Positions 1-6,168 of a DNA stretch of 10,563 bases are shown in pieces. This DNA is from Bacillota bacterium (GTDB lineage Bacteria; Bacillota; Bacilli; Alicyclobacillales; Alicyclobacillaceae): assembly GCA_021816665.1 (NCBI GenBank), contig JAKAXI010000040.1, positions 1 through 10,563 on the forward strand, given 5' to 3'. The position numbers were made by a program, and so were the translations under genes. Position 1 is the first letter of the stretch. The number at the start of each line of letters is the position of its first letter. The notes under the pieces are model-generated. The model did no database searches. It saw only the letters and a program-made list of their open reading frames with translations, and was not told the DNA's origin.

Positions 1-198
1 CAAAGCCTCCCGTACCTTGGTGAGCGTGAACGAGAAGTGATCTGCAAGCGCTTCGGCCTGCCAGCGGGGGAAGAGATGACCCAACGAGAGATCGCGACCG
101 AACTAGGGATCTCGCGATCTTATGTATCGAGAATTGAACGCAAGGCGCTGAACAAGCTGTACGCCCAAATGCGGTCGGGCGACGCATCGGGTGAATGA
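1..198 (+). CDS. sigK: Sporulation RNA polymerase sigma factor, C-terminal part (sigma-K-like)
   Basis: The last 65 residues of a sigma-70 family factor; the 5' part lies outside the window. Seen: a region 4 start with REREVI and RFGL (fragment residues 9-20), then the region 4.2 helix-turn-helix, TQREIA at 27-32 and [11 protein letters not shown] at 36-46, which contacts the -35 element. The TQREIA...[11 protein letters not shown] form is, from family knowledge, closest to the late mother-cell factor sigma-K, though SigE, SigF and SigG share much of it. The position just upstream of yqeG also matches the B. subtilis neighbourhood, where the sigK locus lies not far from yqeG. Role: directs RNA polymerase to late sporulation (coat and cortex) genes. 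The short tail after the HTH (about 19 residues, SGDASGE end) is normal. The sigma-region-4 call is near certain; the K paralogue assignment is likely. Confidence 0.8.
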   Translation, partial: QSLPYLGEREREVICKRFGLPAGEEMTQREIATELGISRSYVSRIERKALNKLYAQMRSGDASGE

Positions 199-329
199 GC
201 ACGAGAACGAGCTCGCGAGGCGTTATTTCAGGGACTACGACGTGGGAGGGCCGTGAGCCTGAAAACAGGGATCCTACCTGCGATGACGGTCTAGCACGGC
301 GTGATCGCTGAGAGGAGGTACTGAAAGCC

Positions 330-362
330 GGGGCTGACTCAACGGGACAGCCCTTTGGTTTT
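330..362 (+). terminator. Probable Rho-independent terminator after the sigma factor gene
   Basis: Arms GGGCTG (331-336) and CAGCCC (348-353) pair perfectly, extended by a G-T pair (330/354), with an 11-base loop. A T-rich run TTTGGTTTT (354-362) follows. It lies about 130 bases after the sigma factor stop and before the yqeG promoter candidate, so it would separate the two transcripts. The T-run is interrupted by GG, so strength is uncertain. Confidence 0.55.
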
Positions 363-385
363 GCGAGCCTCGGCGCAGGTATGAT
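355..385 (+). promoter_or_regulatory. Candidate promoter for the yqeG operon
   Basis: TATGAT (380-385) is a good -10 match. The best -35 is TTGGTT (355-360), 19 bases upstream, longer than the ideal 17 and overlapping the T-run of the preceding hairpin. The predicted start would be near 392, giving a leader of about 40 bases before the yqeG ATG. It is the only convincing -10 between the sigma factor gene and yqeG. Confidence 0.4.
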
Positions 386-433
386 AGAGTAAGTCGCACA
401 TGTACAGCACGGATTCGCGGTCTGGAGGAAGAC

Positions 434-973
434 ATGGGAAACTGGATGCTCGAATTGACACCGGACGAGTACATCGTCTCGATCTACGACCTCGACTTGG
501 ACAGGCTGTGGCTCGCCGGGAAACGCGCAATTCTCACTGACCTAGACAACACGCTTGTGCCATGGAACACCCCTTTGGTACCGAACGCCCTCACGGACTT
601 GCTCGATAAAGCCCGTGTACGCGGATTTCGCGTGTGTATTGTGTCCAACAACAAGGGTCACCGGGTGATGGAATTCGCCGACCGAGTTGGCGTACCTGCG
701 CTCGCTGGCGCAAAAAAGCCGAAACCTGAGGCGTTTACGCAAGCCATGGCACTCCTTGACGTTGCGCCGGGCGAAACGGTGATGGTGGGTGATCAACTGT
801 TCACAGACGTGCGCGGGGGCAATCGCAGTGGACTTTACACTGTGCTGGTGCTGCCGATCCACCCTCGGGAGTGGTGGGGCACACGGATCGTGCGACAGGT
901 GGAACGGTTCGCCATGAAGCGCCTGCAGGCGCGCGGACTGCAGGTGCCAGAGCGTAAACGGGAAGGGCGGTAA
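434..973 (+). CDS. yqeG: YqeG family HAD-IIIA phosphatase
   Basis: A 179-residue HAD-superfamily phosphatase, close to the usual length of about 170. Motif I is TDLDNT, with nucleophile D36 and general acid D38. Motif II is VSNN (S71). The motif III lysine is in KKPKP (K95/K97). Motif IV is VGDQLFTD (D120, D125). No large cap domain is visible, as expected for class III HADs. The physiological substrate of bacterial YqeG is not settled; the family resembles mitochondrial phosphatidylglycerophosphate phosphatase (PTPMT/GEP4-type), so phospholipid synthesis is one possibility. The start is supported by GGAGG at 424-428, five bases from the ATG. First gene of the yqeG-rsfS operon, with seven bases between its stop and the yqeH start. 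Confident on family, not on substrate. Confidence 0.93.
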   Translation: MGNWMLELTPDEYIVSIYDLDLDRLWLAGKRAILTDLDNTLVPWNTPLVPNALTDLLDKARVRGFRVCIVSNNKGHRVMEFADRVGVPALAGAKKPKPEAFTQAMALLDVAPGETVMVGDQLFTDVRGGNRSGLYTVLVLPIHPREWWGTRIVRQVERFAMKRLQARGLQVPERKREGR

Positions 974-980
974 ATCGATC

Positions 981-2138
981 ATGGACACTGTTTGTCAGGG
1001 ATGCGGGGCACCGCTCCAGAGTTCTGCGCCGGATGCTCCAGGGTATGTGCCTCTGAGCGCGCGCACACGTGAACACCCCGTGTGCCGTCGCTGTTACCGG
1101 ATTGCCCATTACGGAGACTTTACGCCTGTGAGCTTGACGCCAGAAGATTACGAGCGAGTGGTACGAAACGTCTTGTTTGAAGCAGACACAGTGTTGTACG
1201 TAATCGACGTGTTTGATCTTGAAGGGTCACTGGTACCGATCCTTCCGGAACTGATTGACGAGCAGCGAGTCGTCGTCGCACTGAACAAAGTCGACGTATT
1301 GCCAGAAGAGGTTGATCCCGCCGCTCTGGTACGCTGGGTTCGTCGTGCGGTAACAGAACGCGGTACGTCGGTTGCAGACGTTGTACCCGTCAGCGGCGTC
1401 AACGGTTGGGGAATCGAGTCATTGATGAAAACCCTGTTTGACAAGGGAACGGATGACACAATCTGCGTTGTCGGAATGGCCAACGTGGGGAAGTCGACAC
1501 TGTTGAACCAGTTGAGTCAAGCGGCTGCGGTCCAGCCGGTATTCACTACCTCACGTATGCCGGGGACTACCCTCGGTGTTGCAGCTGTGGTATTAGATAG
1601 CGACGATGGCCGGTCGCATGTGCTCATTGATACTCCTGGTTTGATGAACGGGTCCCGGGCGACTGATCATCTGTGTAAAGACTGCCTGGACAGGGCTGTT
1701 CCCGCGCGGCGACTGCGGCCGCGGGTTTTTCAGCTCGACAGCGAACAGACCCTGTTTCTTGGCGGGTTTGCACGTCTAGACTTCAACGCCGGTGCACGCC
1801 AGCCGATTGTCTGCTATGTCAGCAACGACCTTGTCGTACACCGAACCAAGCTGGTTCGAGCCGATAGTTTTTACCGCGATCACGCTGAGGACATCTTGAT
1901 GACGCCTTGTGCGACCTGCCGCCGCGAGCTGACCGGTTGGACGCAATACCGCATCAGCACCCAGGCGGCTCGTGACAACAAGACACTGCACGTGAGCGGT
2001 CATGGCAGTGATATCGTCCTCGCCGGCCTCGGCTGGGTCACTTTGTTCGGTGAACCGTTTGAAGGGGTACTCCACGCCCCTGAAGGGTTGCAGGTGACTA
2101 CGCGACCTCGGTTAGTGGGCGAACTCAGCAGGCGTTGA
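981..2138 (+). CDS. yqeH: Ribosome biogenesis GTPase YqeH (circularly permuted)
   Basis: A 385-residue GTPase needed, in characterised Bacillus, for 30S subunit assembly. The N-terminal zinc finger has C5, C8, C35 and C38. The GTPase motifs are in permuted order, the family hallmark: G4 NKVD (102-105), G5-like VSGVNGWG (137-144), then the P-loop GMANVGKS (165-172), G2 PGTT (194-197) and G3 DTPG (217-220). The C-terminal part carries PRVFQL (247-252), GGFARLDF (261-268) and GLGWVTL (349-355), as in YqeH RNA-binding regions. Unusual: two further CxxC pairs, C232/C235 and C310/C313, downstream of G3. Start ATG 981 is preceded by the purine-rich GGAAGGGCGG (961-970), which overlaps the yqeG end, so translation is probably coupled. 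Second gene of the operon. Confidence 0.96.
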   Translation: MDTVCQGCGAPLQSSAPDAPGYVPLSARTREHPVCRRCYRIAHYGDFTPVSLTPEDYERVVRNVLFEADTVLYVIDVFDLEGSLVPILPELIDEQRVVVALNKVDVLPEEVDPAALVRWVRRAVTERGTSVADVVPVSGVNGWGIESLMKTLFDKGTDDTICVVGMANVGKSTLLNQLSQAAAVQPVFTTSRMPGTTLGVAAVVLDSDDGRSHVLIDTPGLMNGSRATDHLCKDCLDRAVPARRLRPRVFQLDSEQTLFLGGFARLDFNAGARQPIVCYVSNDLVVHRTKLVRADSFYRDHAEDILMTPCATCRRELTGWTQYRISTQAARDNKTLHVSGHGSDIVLAGLGWVTLFGEPFEGVLHAPEGLQVTTRPRLVGELSRR

Positions 2139-2153
2139 GGGAGGTTGATCGGG

Positions 2154-3008
2154 ATGGGTAAACAGTGGTTCGGTGTTATGGGTGATCCTGTCATGCACAG
2201 TGTATCCCCCGCTATGATGAACGCTGCGTTCACTGCGCAAAACCTGGATGCAGTGTACCTGGCCTTTCACGTACCAGCTGGATCTGTCACAGAGGCTGTG
2301 AAAGGACTGCGAGCGCTGGGTGCAACCGGAGCTAACGTGACCATTCCACACAAGCAGACTGTTTTAGACCTGGCGGACTCGAGATCGAGAGAAGCGGATC
2401 TGGCTGGGGCCGCGAATACCTTGTGGTTTATGGAAGACGGGTCTATCCACGCACACAACACGGATATTGAGGGCTGGTGGGGGAGTGTGTCGCCCGCTCT
2501 ACCGGTGGATTGGCAGCGTGCTGCTGTACTCGGGGCTGGAGGCGCGTCGCGCGCCGTGCTGACCGCCTTGTCGCTGTACAAGCCAGGCTGCAAGGTGGAT
2601 ATCGTGGTGCGCGATGTGGGGAAGGCAGAGAGTGTCGCGAGTCAATTTGCTGGCCGTCTGACAATAGACATTCACGACTGGCAGGAGCGCGGTGAAGTGA
2701 TTTTTGCGAGCGATCTCGCGGTAAACACGACATCCCTTGGCATGTGGCCGAATGAAGATGCTTCTCCAGTCGCAGATGCAGGTTGTTTTCGCACAGGTCA
2801 AGTGGTTCAGGACTTGGTCTACGCGCCGCTTGAAACGCACTTCTTGCGGTTGGCGCGTTCCGGCGGGGCAACGCCCGTCGACGGACTTGGCATGTTGGTG
2901 GGCCAAGGAGCAGCTTCGTTTCGGCTGTGGACGGGATTGGCGGCGCCGCAGGCGGTGATGCGTCAGGCGGCTGAACAGGCGCTGGCACAGCGCAGGGCGA
3001 GCGCTTAG
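2154..3008 (+). CDS. aroE: Shikimate dehydrogenase
   Basis: Reduces 3-dehydroshikimate to shikimate with NADPH in the cytosolic shikimate pathway to aromatic amino acids. 284 residues, normal length. Shikimate site: S16 and S18 (HSVS), catalytic K67 (TIPHK), N88 (AANT), N102 and D104 (HNTD). The Rossmann loop is GAGGASRA (127-134). NTTSLGM (201-207), DLVYAP (220-225) and DGLGMLVGQ (243-251) close the active site. The usual NADP-phosphate motif NRTxxK appears as VRDVGK (152-157): the Arg and Lys are kept but an Asp sits where Thr is usual. Start: the frame is open to a TTG at 2145, but GGGAGG (2139-2144) directly abuts that TTG and is nine bases from ATG 2154, so ATG 2154 is chosen. Follows yqeH by 15 bases. 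Confidence 0.95.
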   Translation: MGKQWFGVMGDPVMHSVSPAMMNAAFTAQNLDAVYLAFHVPAGSVTEAVKGLRALGATGANVTIPHKQTVLDLADSRSREADLAGAANTLWFMEDGSIHAHNTDIEGWWGSVSPALPVDWQRAAVLGAGGASRAVLTALSLYKPGCKVDIVVRDVGKAESVASQFAGRLTIDIHDWQERGEVIFASDLAVNTTSLGMWPNEDASPVADAGCFRTGQVVQDLVYAPLETHFLRLARSGGATPVDGLGMLVGQGAASFRLWTGLAAPQAVMRQAAEQALAQRRASA

Positions 3009-3011
3009 CTG

Positions 3012-3020
3012 TGGTATACT
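3012..3020 (+). promoter_or_regulatory. Extended -10 promoter in front of nadD
   Basis: TGG-TATACT (3012-3020) is an extended -10 element (TGn plus a 5/6 TATAAT match) just after the aroE stop. No good -35 is seen 16-18 bases upstream, which lies inside the aroE end; extended -10 promoters can dispense with it. Transcription would start near 3027, about 23 bases before the nadD GTG, giving nadD-yqeK-rsfS their own promoter inside the operon. Confidence 0.45.
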
Positions 3021-3049
3021 GGGGGCGATGAAATGGGGGATATTCGGTC

Positions 3050-3658
3050 GTGCAGCGTGATGAGCGCCTAGTAGTTCTGTTTGGCGGTACGTTTGACCCG
3101 CCGCACGTTGGACACTTGGCGATGGCACAACTTGCACTTGAGCAAACCCGAGCGTCGCACGTTTGTCTGTTGCCTTCGCCAGCACCTCCGCATAAAGAGG
3201 AACAATCTCTGCCGTTTGACGTGCGGGTAAAACTCTGCCAAGCATTAGTGGAGGGGTACGACAGACTCCAAGTCTCGACGTTTGAAGCTGACCTACCGAG
3301 GCCATCCTTCACAGTGGATACCGTGTTGGCGTTGAAGACCCTCCATCCGAATACACGCTTTCTATTTTTACTCGGTGGAGACAGTCTTGCACAACTGCCG
3401 ACTTGGGAACGGGCACAAGAACTCGCACGGACGATCCCGTTTCTCGTCGCAGCACGAAGTACCTATCCGCTCGCTTCCACGCTCGACACGGTTTGCAAGC
3501 AGCTGCCGGGTATACAGGTGCAGGCAGTCGAAATGCCGATTCTTGACGTGTCTTCGAGTTGGTTGCGAGCAAGGTTTAACCAAAACTTGTCTTTGTGTGG
3601 ACTGGTCCCAGAACCTGTACTGGTGTGCTGGCGAGCTCATAGTCACGCGAGACAGTAG
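3050..3658 (+). CDS. nadD: Nicotinate-nucleotide adenylyltransferase
   Basis: Joins nicotinate mononucleotide and ATP to give deamido-NAD and pyrophosphate, the shared step of de novo and salvage NAD synthesis. 202 residues, usual size. N-terminal nucleotidyltransferase signature GGTFDPPHVGH, with the HxGH motif at H19-H22. PSPAPPHK (about residues 40-47) is the substrate-binding loop. The C-terminal VSSSWLRAR (167-175) is the family's ISSTxIR ATP motif, with Ser for Thr. GTG start at 3050 supported by GGGGGA (3035-3040) nine bases upstream. In B. subtilis yqeI (yhbY) lies between aroE and nadD; here only 41 bases separate them. Followed by yqeK after 15 bases. Confidence 0.95.
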   Translation: MQRDERLVVLFGGTFDPPHVGHLAMAQLALEQTRASHVCLLPSPAPPHKEEQSLPFDVRVKLCQALVEGYDRLQVSTFEADLPRPSFTVDTVLALKTLHPNTRFLFLLGGDSLAQLPTWERAQELARTIPFLVAARSTYPLASTLDTVCKQLPGIQVQAVEMPILDVSSSWLRARFNQNLSLCGLVPEPVLVCWRAHSHARQ

Positions 3659-3673
3659 GGAGAGGCGGCAGAC

Positions 3674-4243
3674 TTGGGAGAGCAAGAGGTCGCGGAGCGG
3701 GTCCGGGCCGAATTATCGGACGCCCGGTTTGCACACACGGAAGGTGTGGTTGCCGCTGCCACAGAACTAGCAAGTCGTTTTGGCGCGAGCGTACAAGCGG
3801 CGCGACTCGCCGCGTGGATCCACGACATCGCGCGCGAGTGGCCGATTGAGCGCCTGCTGCAGGCCGCCCTGCGAATGGACATCCCGAGCGGGTTTGCGCT
3901 CATCCCCGCCCTCTTACACGGGCCAATCGCCGCTGGTTTAGCCGGTGAGTGGTTTGGTGTGTCAGATGCTGTCGCGGACGCCATTCGCTATCACACAACA
4001 GGTCGCGTCGGCATGTCTGTGCTCGAAAAGGTGGTCTGTCTCGCTGATGCCATTGAGCAGGGACGTGACTATCCAGGGGTCAATGACATTCGCACAGCAG
4101 CTCAAAGTGACCTGAATTTGGCACTTGCCATGTCGTTTGATTCGACAATTCACTATCTTTTACTCAAGCGAGAACCGATTTTCCCGCTGACAGTAATGGC
4201 ACGGAATGAATTTTGGGAACTGACCAGGGAGGTTCGCGAATGA
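3674..4243 (+). CDS. yqeK: HD-domain bis(5'-nucleosyl)-tetraphosphatase, YqeK family
   Basis: A 189-residue HD-superfamily metal phosphohydrolase. Members of this family from Bacillus and relatives cleave the alarmone Ap4A symmetrically to two ADP. Metal and catalytic residues in order: H21 (AHTEG), H50-D51 (WIHDIAREW), H82 (LLHGP), H107 (RYHTTGR) and D125 (CLADAIEQGRDYPG). This matches the YqeK pattern rather than generic HD domains. TTG start at 3674, five bases after AGGCGG within GGGAGAGGCGG; no ATG or GTG start with a comparable site is seen. The stop overlaps the rsfS start (ATGA), implying translational coupling. The nadD-yqeK-rsfS order is a common Firmicute arrangement linking dinucleotide metabolism and ribosome control. 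Confidence 0.94.
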   Translation: MGEQEVAERVRAELSDARFAHTEGVVAAATELASRFGASVQAARLAAWIHDIAREWPIERLLQAALRMDIPSGFALIPALLHGPIAAGLAGEWFGVSDAVADAIRYHTTGRVGMSVLEKVVCLADAIEQGRDYPGVNDIRTAAQSDLNLALAMSFDSTIHYLLLKREPIFPLTVMARNEFWELTREVRE

Positions 4244-4593
4244 TCGAGTCGATCGACCACATCGCACGATTAGCTGCACAAGCCGCTGCAGATAAAAAGG
4301 CCAGCGACATCGTAGTTTTGGATATCCACGAGTTGACACCGATTGCAGACTACTTCGTGATCTGCTCGGCGAACTCCGGCACGCAGATGGAGGCGGTCGC
4401 CAACGCCGTGCGTGACAAACTCGAAGAGTCAGGAGTTTCCTGCCGAGGTGTCGAGGGGCTTAGTGAAGCGCGATGGGTGCTGCTTGACTTCGGTGATGTG
4501 GTTGTTCACGTCTTTCGAGCGGAGGACCGTGAGTTTTACCATTTGGAACGGTTGTGGGGCGATGCCAAGACAATCGAGTACGAGGTCCATTGA
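4240..4593 (+). CDS. rsfS: Ribosomal silencing factor RsfS
   Basis: A 117-residue DUF143/Iojap-family protein that binds uL14 on the 50S subunit and blocks joining to 30S when nutrients are scarce. Seen: ASDIVVLD (residues 24-31), ADYFVI (39-44), the conserved EGLSEARWVLLDFGDVVVH stretch (near 76-94) and the C-terminal FYHLERLWGDA (near 102-112), all family hallmarks. The frame is open upstream to a TTG at 4213, but AGGGAGG (4226-4232) sits seven bases before ATG 4240, and that start gives the usual N-terminus. The ATG overlaps the yqeK stop by four bases. In B. subtilis the next gene is the methyltransferase yqeM, which is not here. Last gene of the plus-strand operon; convergent with mntR. 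Confidence 0.95.
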   Translation: MIESIDHIARLAAQAAADKKASDIVVLDIHELTPIADYFVICSANSGTQMEAVANAVRDKLEESGVSCRGVEGLSEARWVLLDFGDVVVHVFRAEDREFYHLERLWGDAKTIEYEVH

Positions 4594-4613
4594 TACGTCG
4601 ATAAGCAGTGCGA

Positions 4614-4677
4614 GAGCGCTAGGTCGGACGGACGTTCATACGTCTTCCGTCGCAGAGGTACCGCCCGACCTGCGCTC
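4614..4677. terminator. Large inverted repeat at the rsfS/mntR convergent junction
   Basis: The left arm GAGCGCTAGGTCGG (4614-4627) pairs with CCGACCTGCGCTC (4665-4677): 13 base pairs with one bulged T at 4620. The loop holds smaller inner pairings, GACG (4631-4634) with CGTC (4641-4644), and ACGGA (4628-4632) with TCCGT (4646-4650) as an alternative. It follows rsfS by 20 bases, and its right arm lies inside the mntR coding end. Position suggests a shared transcript end. Neither strand has a clear T-run after the stem, so a canonical Rho-independent terminator is not shown. Confidence 0.5.
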
Positions 4678-5082
4678 TTGGCAAAATTTCTCGAACTGTG
4701 TACGGCAGTCTTCGTGACTTTCAAAGAACAGAACCAGCGCTTGCAGGGTATCAAGTGTTTTGGGACTGACGTGATGCTCGATGCCTTCTACATCGCGGGT
4801 AATCGTTTCTTCTCCGACGCCAAGCATGCGCAGAAAATCGGCCAACATGCGATGGCGTTCTTTCATTTGCTTTCCGAGCCGCTGACCTCGTGACGTCAAG
4901 ATGATGCCGCGGTACTTCTCGTACGTGACGTACTGGTTATCGTCGAGCTTCTGAATCATTTTTGTGACAGACGAGGGCTGAACCTCCAAAGAAGACGCGA
5001 TATCCGATACGCGTGCATAGCCCTTTTCGTGCATCAGTTCGTAAATCTTCTCCAGGTAGTCCTCCATGCTCGGCGTCAGCAC
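4636..5082 (-). CDS. mntR: Manganese-dependent transcriptional regulator MntR (DtxR family)
   Basis: A 148-residue metal-sensing repressor of Mn(II) uptake genes. The N-terminal winged helix-turn-helix contains ARVSDIA, PSSVTKM and YEKYRGI; a C-terminal dimerisation domain follows. The residues that ligate Mn(II) in B. subtilis MntR are all present at the same numbers: D8, E11, H77, E99, E102 and H103 (the last three in VEGIEHH). Start: the frame is open to an ATG at 5097, but that has no ribosome site. GTG at 5082-5080 has GGAGGGG six bases upstream on its strand and gives an N-terminus MLTPSMEDY like that of B. subtilis MntR. No SLBB/FeoA extension, so it is the short MntR type. Convergent with rsfS, divergent from comEA. 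No MntR-controlled transporter is visible here. Confidence 0.95.
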   Translation of the reverse strand: MLTPSMEDYLEKIYELMHEKGYARVSDIASSLEVQPSSVTKMIQKLDDNQYVTYEKYRGIILTSRGQRLGKQMKERHRMLADFLRMLGVGEETITRDVEGIEHHVSPKTLDTLQALVLFFESHEDCRTQFEKFCQERRSGGTSATEDV

Positions 5083-5111
5083 ACAATACCCCTCCATCTA
5101 CTGGTTTGTTT

Positions 5112-5141
5112 ATCTTACCCCACCGGAATGCAGGATGTCAT
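5112..5141 (-). promoter_or_regulatory. Candidate mntR promoter
   Basis: Read on the minus strand: -35 ATGACA (5141-5136, 5/6 match to TTGACA), an 18-base spacer, and -10 TAAGAT (5117-5112). The predicted start near 5105 leaves a short leader before the GTG at 5082. An 8-base direct repeat, GTCATCTC on the plus strand at 5137-5144 and 5149-5156, overlaps the -35. Confidence 0.5.
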
Positions 5142-5156
5142 CTCCAAAGTCATCTC
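5137..5156. repeat. Direct repeat GTCATCTC x2 in the mntR-comEA divergent region
   Basis: Two identical copies of GTCATCTC begin 12 bases apart (5137 and 5149), separated by CAAA. The first copy overlaps the proposed mntR -35. About one helical turn between copies would suit a dimeric regulator, but no known operator was recognised. It may be chance. Confidence 0.4.
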
Positions 5157-5272
5157 AAACTGATCCTATTTCGAACAGGGGAGCGCGTGTAGAAAGGCGA
5201 ACCTGTTGCTTCAGACCTACGTTTTAGTGCCGTGTTTGTGCCGATGGATGCCGCTCGGGAGGGGGCCTGTCC

Positions 5273-6052
5273 ATGCAGGATGAATCACCAGAAGGCCGTG
5301 ACGGTTCCTTGACAGAAACGGAAGGGTTCGACGATTGGTTGCCGGTCACCGAGGAAAGTATGCTACACCGGGCCGCACGCCCGCAGTTACGTCGCTGGGG
5401 CGGTCTTGCACTCACTTTTTTACTTGGTTGTGGGGTCTGTGCCGCGTTCTTTTTATCCACTGGTCCAGGCCGCGTTGTCACACATCGCACACTGCCAGCA
5501 TCAGCGCTGGTTCAGAGCCGCAATGTCGACAACGCAACGAACCTCACGAGCACCGCCATCAATGTAATCGAAGTAGATGTTCACGGCGACGTCAAGCATC
5601 CTGGCGTCTACACCTTGCCATTGGACGCAAGAGTAAAGGACGCTGTCAAGGCGGCGGGGGGTTATCTGCACGCTTCTGACGCCGATAATGTAAATGCTGC
5701 GGCCCAATTGACAGACGGAGCAGAAGTGGTTGTCTCTGGTCCGGTCCTTTCACACGGTCCCGATCCGTCGAGTGGGCCTGTCGTCGCGAGTTCGCGTGGT
5801 TCGGCCAGCGGAACGAACACGACACCGTCAGGGAACATCGAAACAAAGCGGGTTGATTTGAATACGGCGGACCTCGCGACGCTGGAAACGCTACCGGACA
5901 TTGGGCCTGCGCGCGCCACCGCAATCATCACCTATCGCGCGCAACACGGTCCATTTGCGAACGTGTCCGACTTGACGAACGTCAGCGGCATTGGGCAGGG
6001 TATTTTGAGCCGGATTGCGCCATACTTGTACGTTGCGTCGAGGACCGGTTGA
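5273..6052 (+). CDS. comEA: Competence protein ComEA (DNA receptor)
   Basis: Membrane-anchored receptor that binds double-stranded DNA outside the cell and hands it to the ComEC channel during transformation. 259 residues. In order: a hydrophilic, acidic N-terminus of about 40 residues; one transmembrane helix (about 43-61) preceded by RR (40-41), fitting an N-in anchor; an SLBB domain (about 99-155, VDVHGDVKHPGVY start); a Ser/Thr/Gly-rich linker (about 160-190); and two helix-hairpin-helix motifs (about 193-256) with VDLNTAD, LPDIGPARA and VSGIGQGI. Start ATG 5273 follows GGGAGGGGG (5257-5265) by seven bases. The N-terminal tail is longer than in B. subtilis ComEA. No convincing promoter or ComK box (AAAA-N5-TTTT) was seen upstream. 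comER, usually divergent beside comEA in Bacillus, is absent; mntR occupies that side. Confidence 0.95.
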   Translation: MQDESPEGRDGSLTETEGFDDWLPVTEESMLHRAARPQLRRWGGLALTFLLGCGVCAAFFLSTGPGRVVTHRTLPASALVQSRNVDNATNLTSTAINVIEVDVHGDVKHPGVYTLPLDARVKDAVKAAGGYLHASDADNVNAAAQLTDGAEVVVSGPVLSHGPDPSSGPVVASSRGSASGTNTTPSGNIETKRVDLNTADLATLETLPDIGPARATAIITYRAQHGPFANVSDLTNVSGIGQGILSRIAPYLYVASRTG

Positions 6053-6092
6053 GAGAACTCGTATAGAATGGTGACAGTGGTGCGCCCTGTGA

Positions 6093-6131
6093 CGAATTTT
6101 TGGTGACTTGGCGCAGTCCGACACAAATTCG
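6093..6131 (+). other. Stem-loop in the comEA-to-transglutaminase gap
   Basis: CGAATTT (6093-6099) pairs with AAATTCG (6125-6131). After a mismatch, TG/CA and then GACT (6105-6108) with AGTC (6115-6118) can continue an imperfect nested stem. It occupies the middle of the 116-base gap between comEA and the next gene. No T-run follows, so it does not look like a terminator; it could be an mRNA processing or stability element within an operon. Confidence 0.35.
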
Positions 6132-6168
6132 ACGGGTGCCTCGCAAATTTATGGGGGGAGGGTGGCAG

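Noticed and set aside
199..433. A small gene between the sigma factor gene and yqeG, suggested by AGGAGGT at 313-319
   Set aside because: No ATG, GTG or TTG follows at useful spacing; a CTG frame from 321 is only 23 codons and passes through the terminator hairpin.
2145..2153. TTG 2145 as aroE start
   Set aside because: The GGGAGG site touches the TTG with no spacing, while ATG 2154 has ideal spacing and gives the normal N-terminus.
3028..3060. A ten-codon open frame (ATG AAA ... TGA) overlapping the nadD start, possible leader peptide
   Set aside because: GGGGG lies only two bases before its ATG, too close to serve it; the same purine block GGGGGA inside the frame is correctly placed for the nadD GTG.
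2443..3312. Long minus-strand open frames opposite aroE and nadD (289 and 268 residues)
   Set aside because: They mirror well-supported plus-strand genes, are rich in Arg, Pro, Ser and His as antisense shadows are, show no recognisable domain and have no ribosome site at a suitable distance.
5083..5097. ATG 5097 as mntR start
   Set aside because: No ribosome site precedes it; the GGAGGGG lies within its first codons and is placed for GTG 5082, which also reproduces the metal-ligand numbering of B. subtilis MntR.
6100..6168. TTG 6100 as start of the transglutaminase gene
   Set aside because: No good ribosome site, and it would add a basic hydrophilic stretch; GGGGGGAGGG is six bases before ATG 6169.
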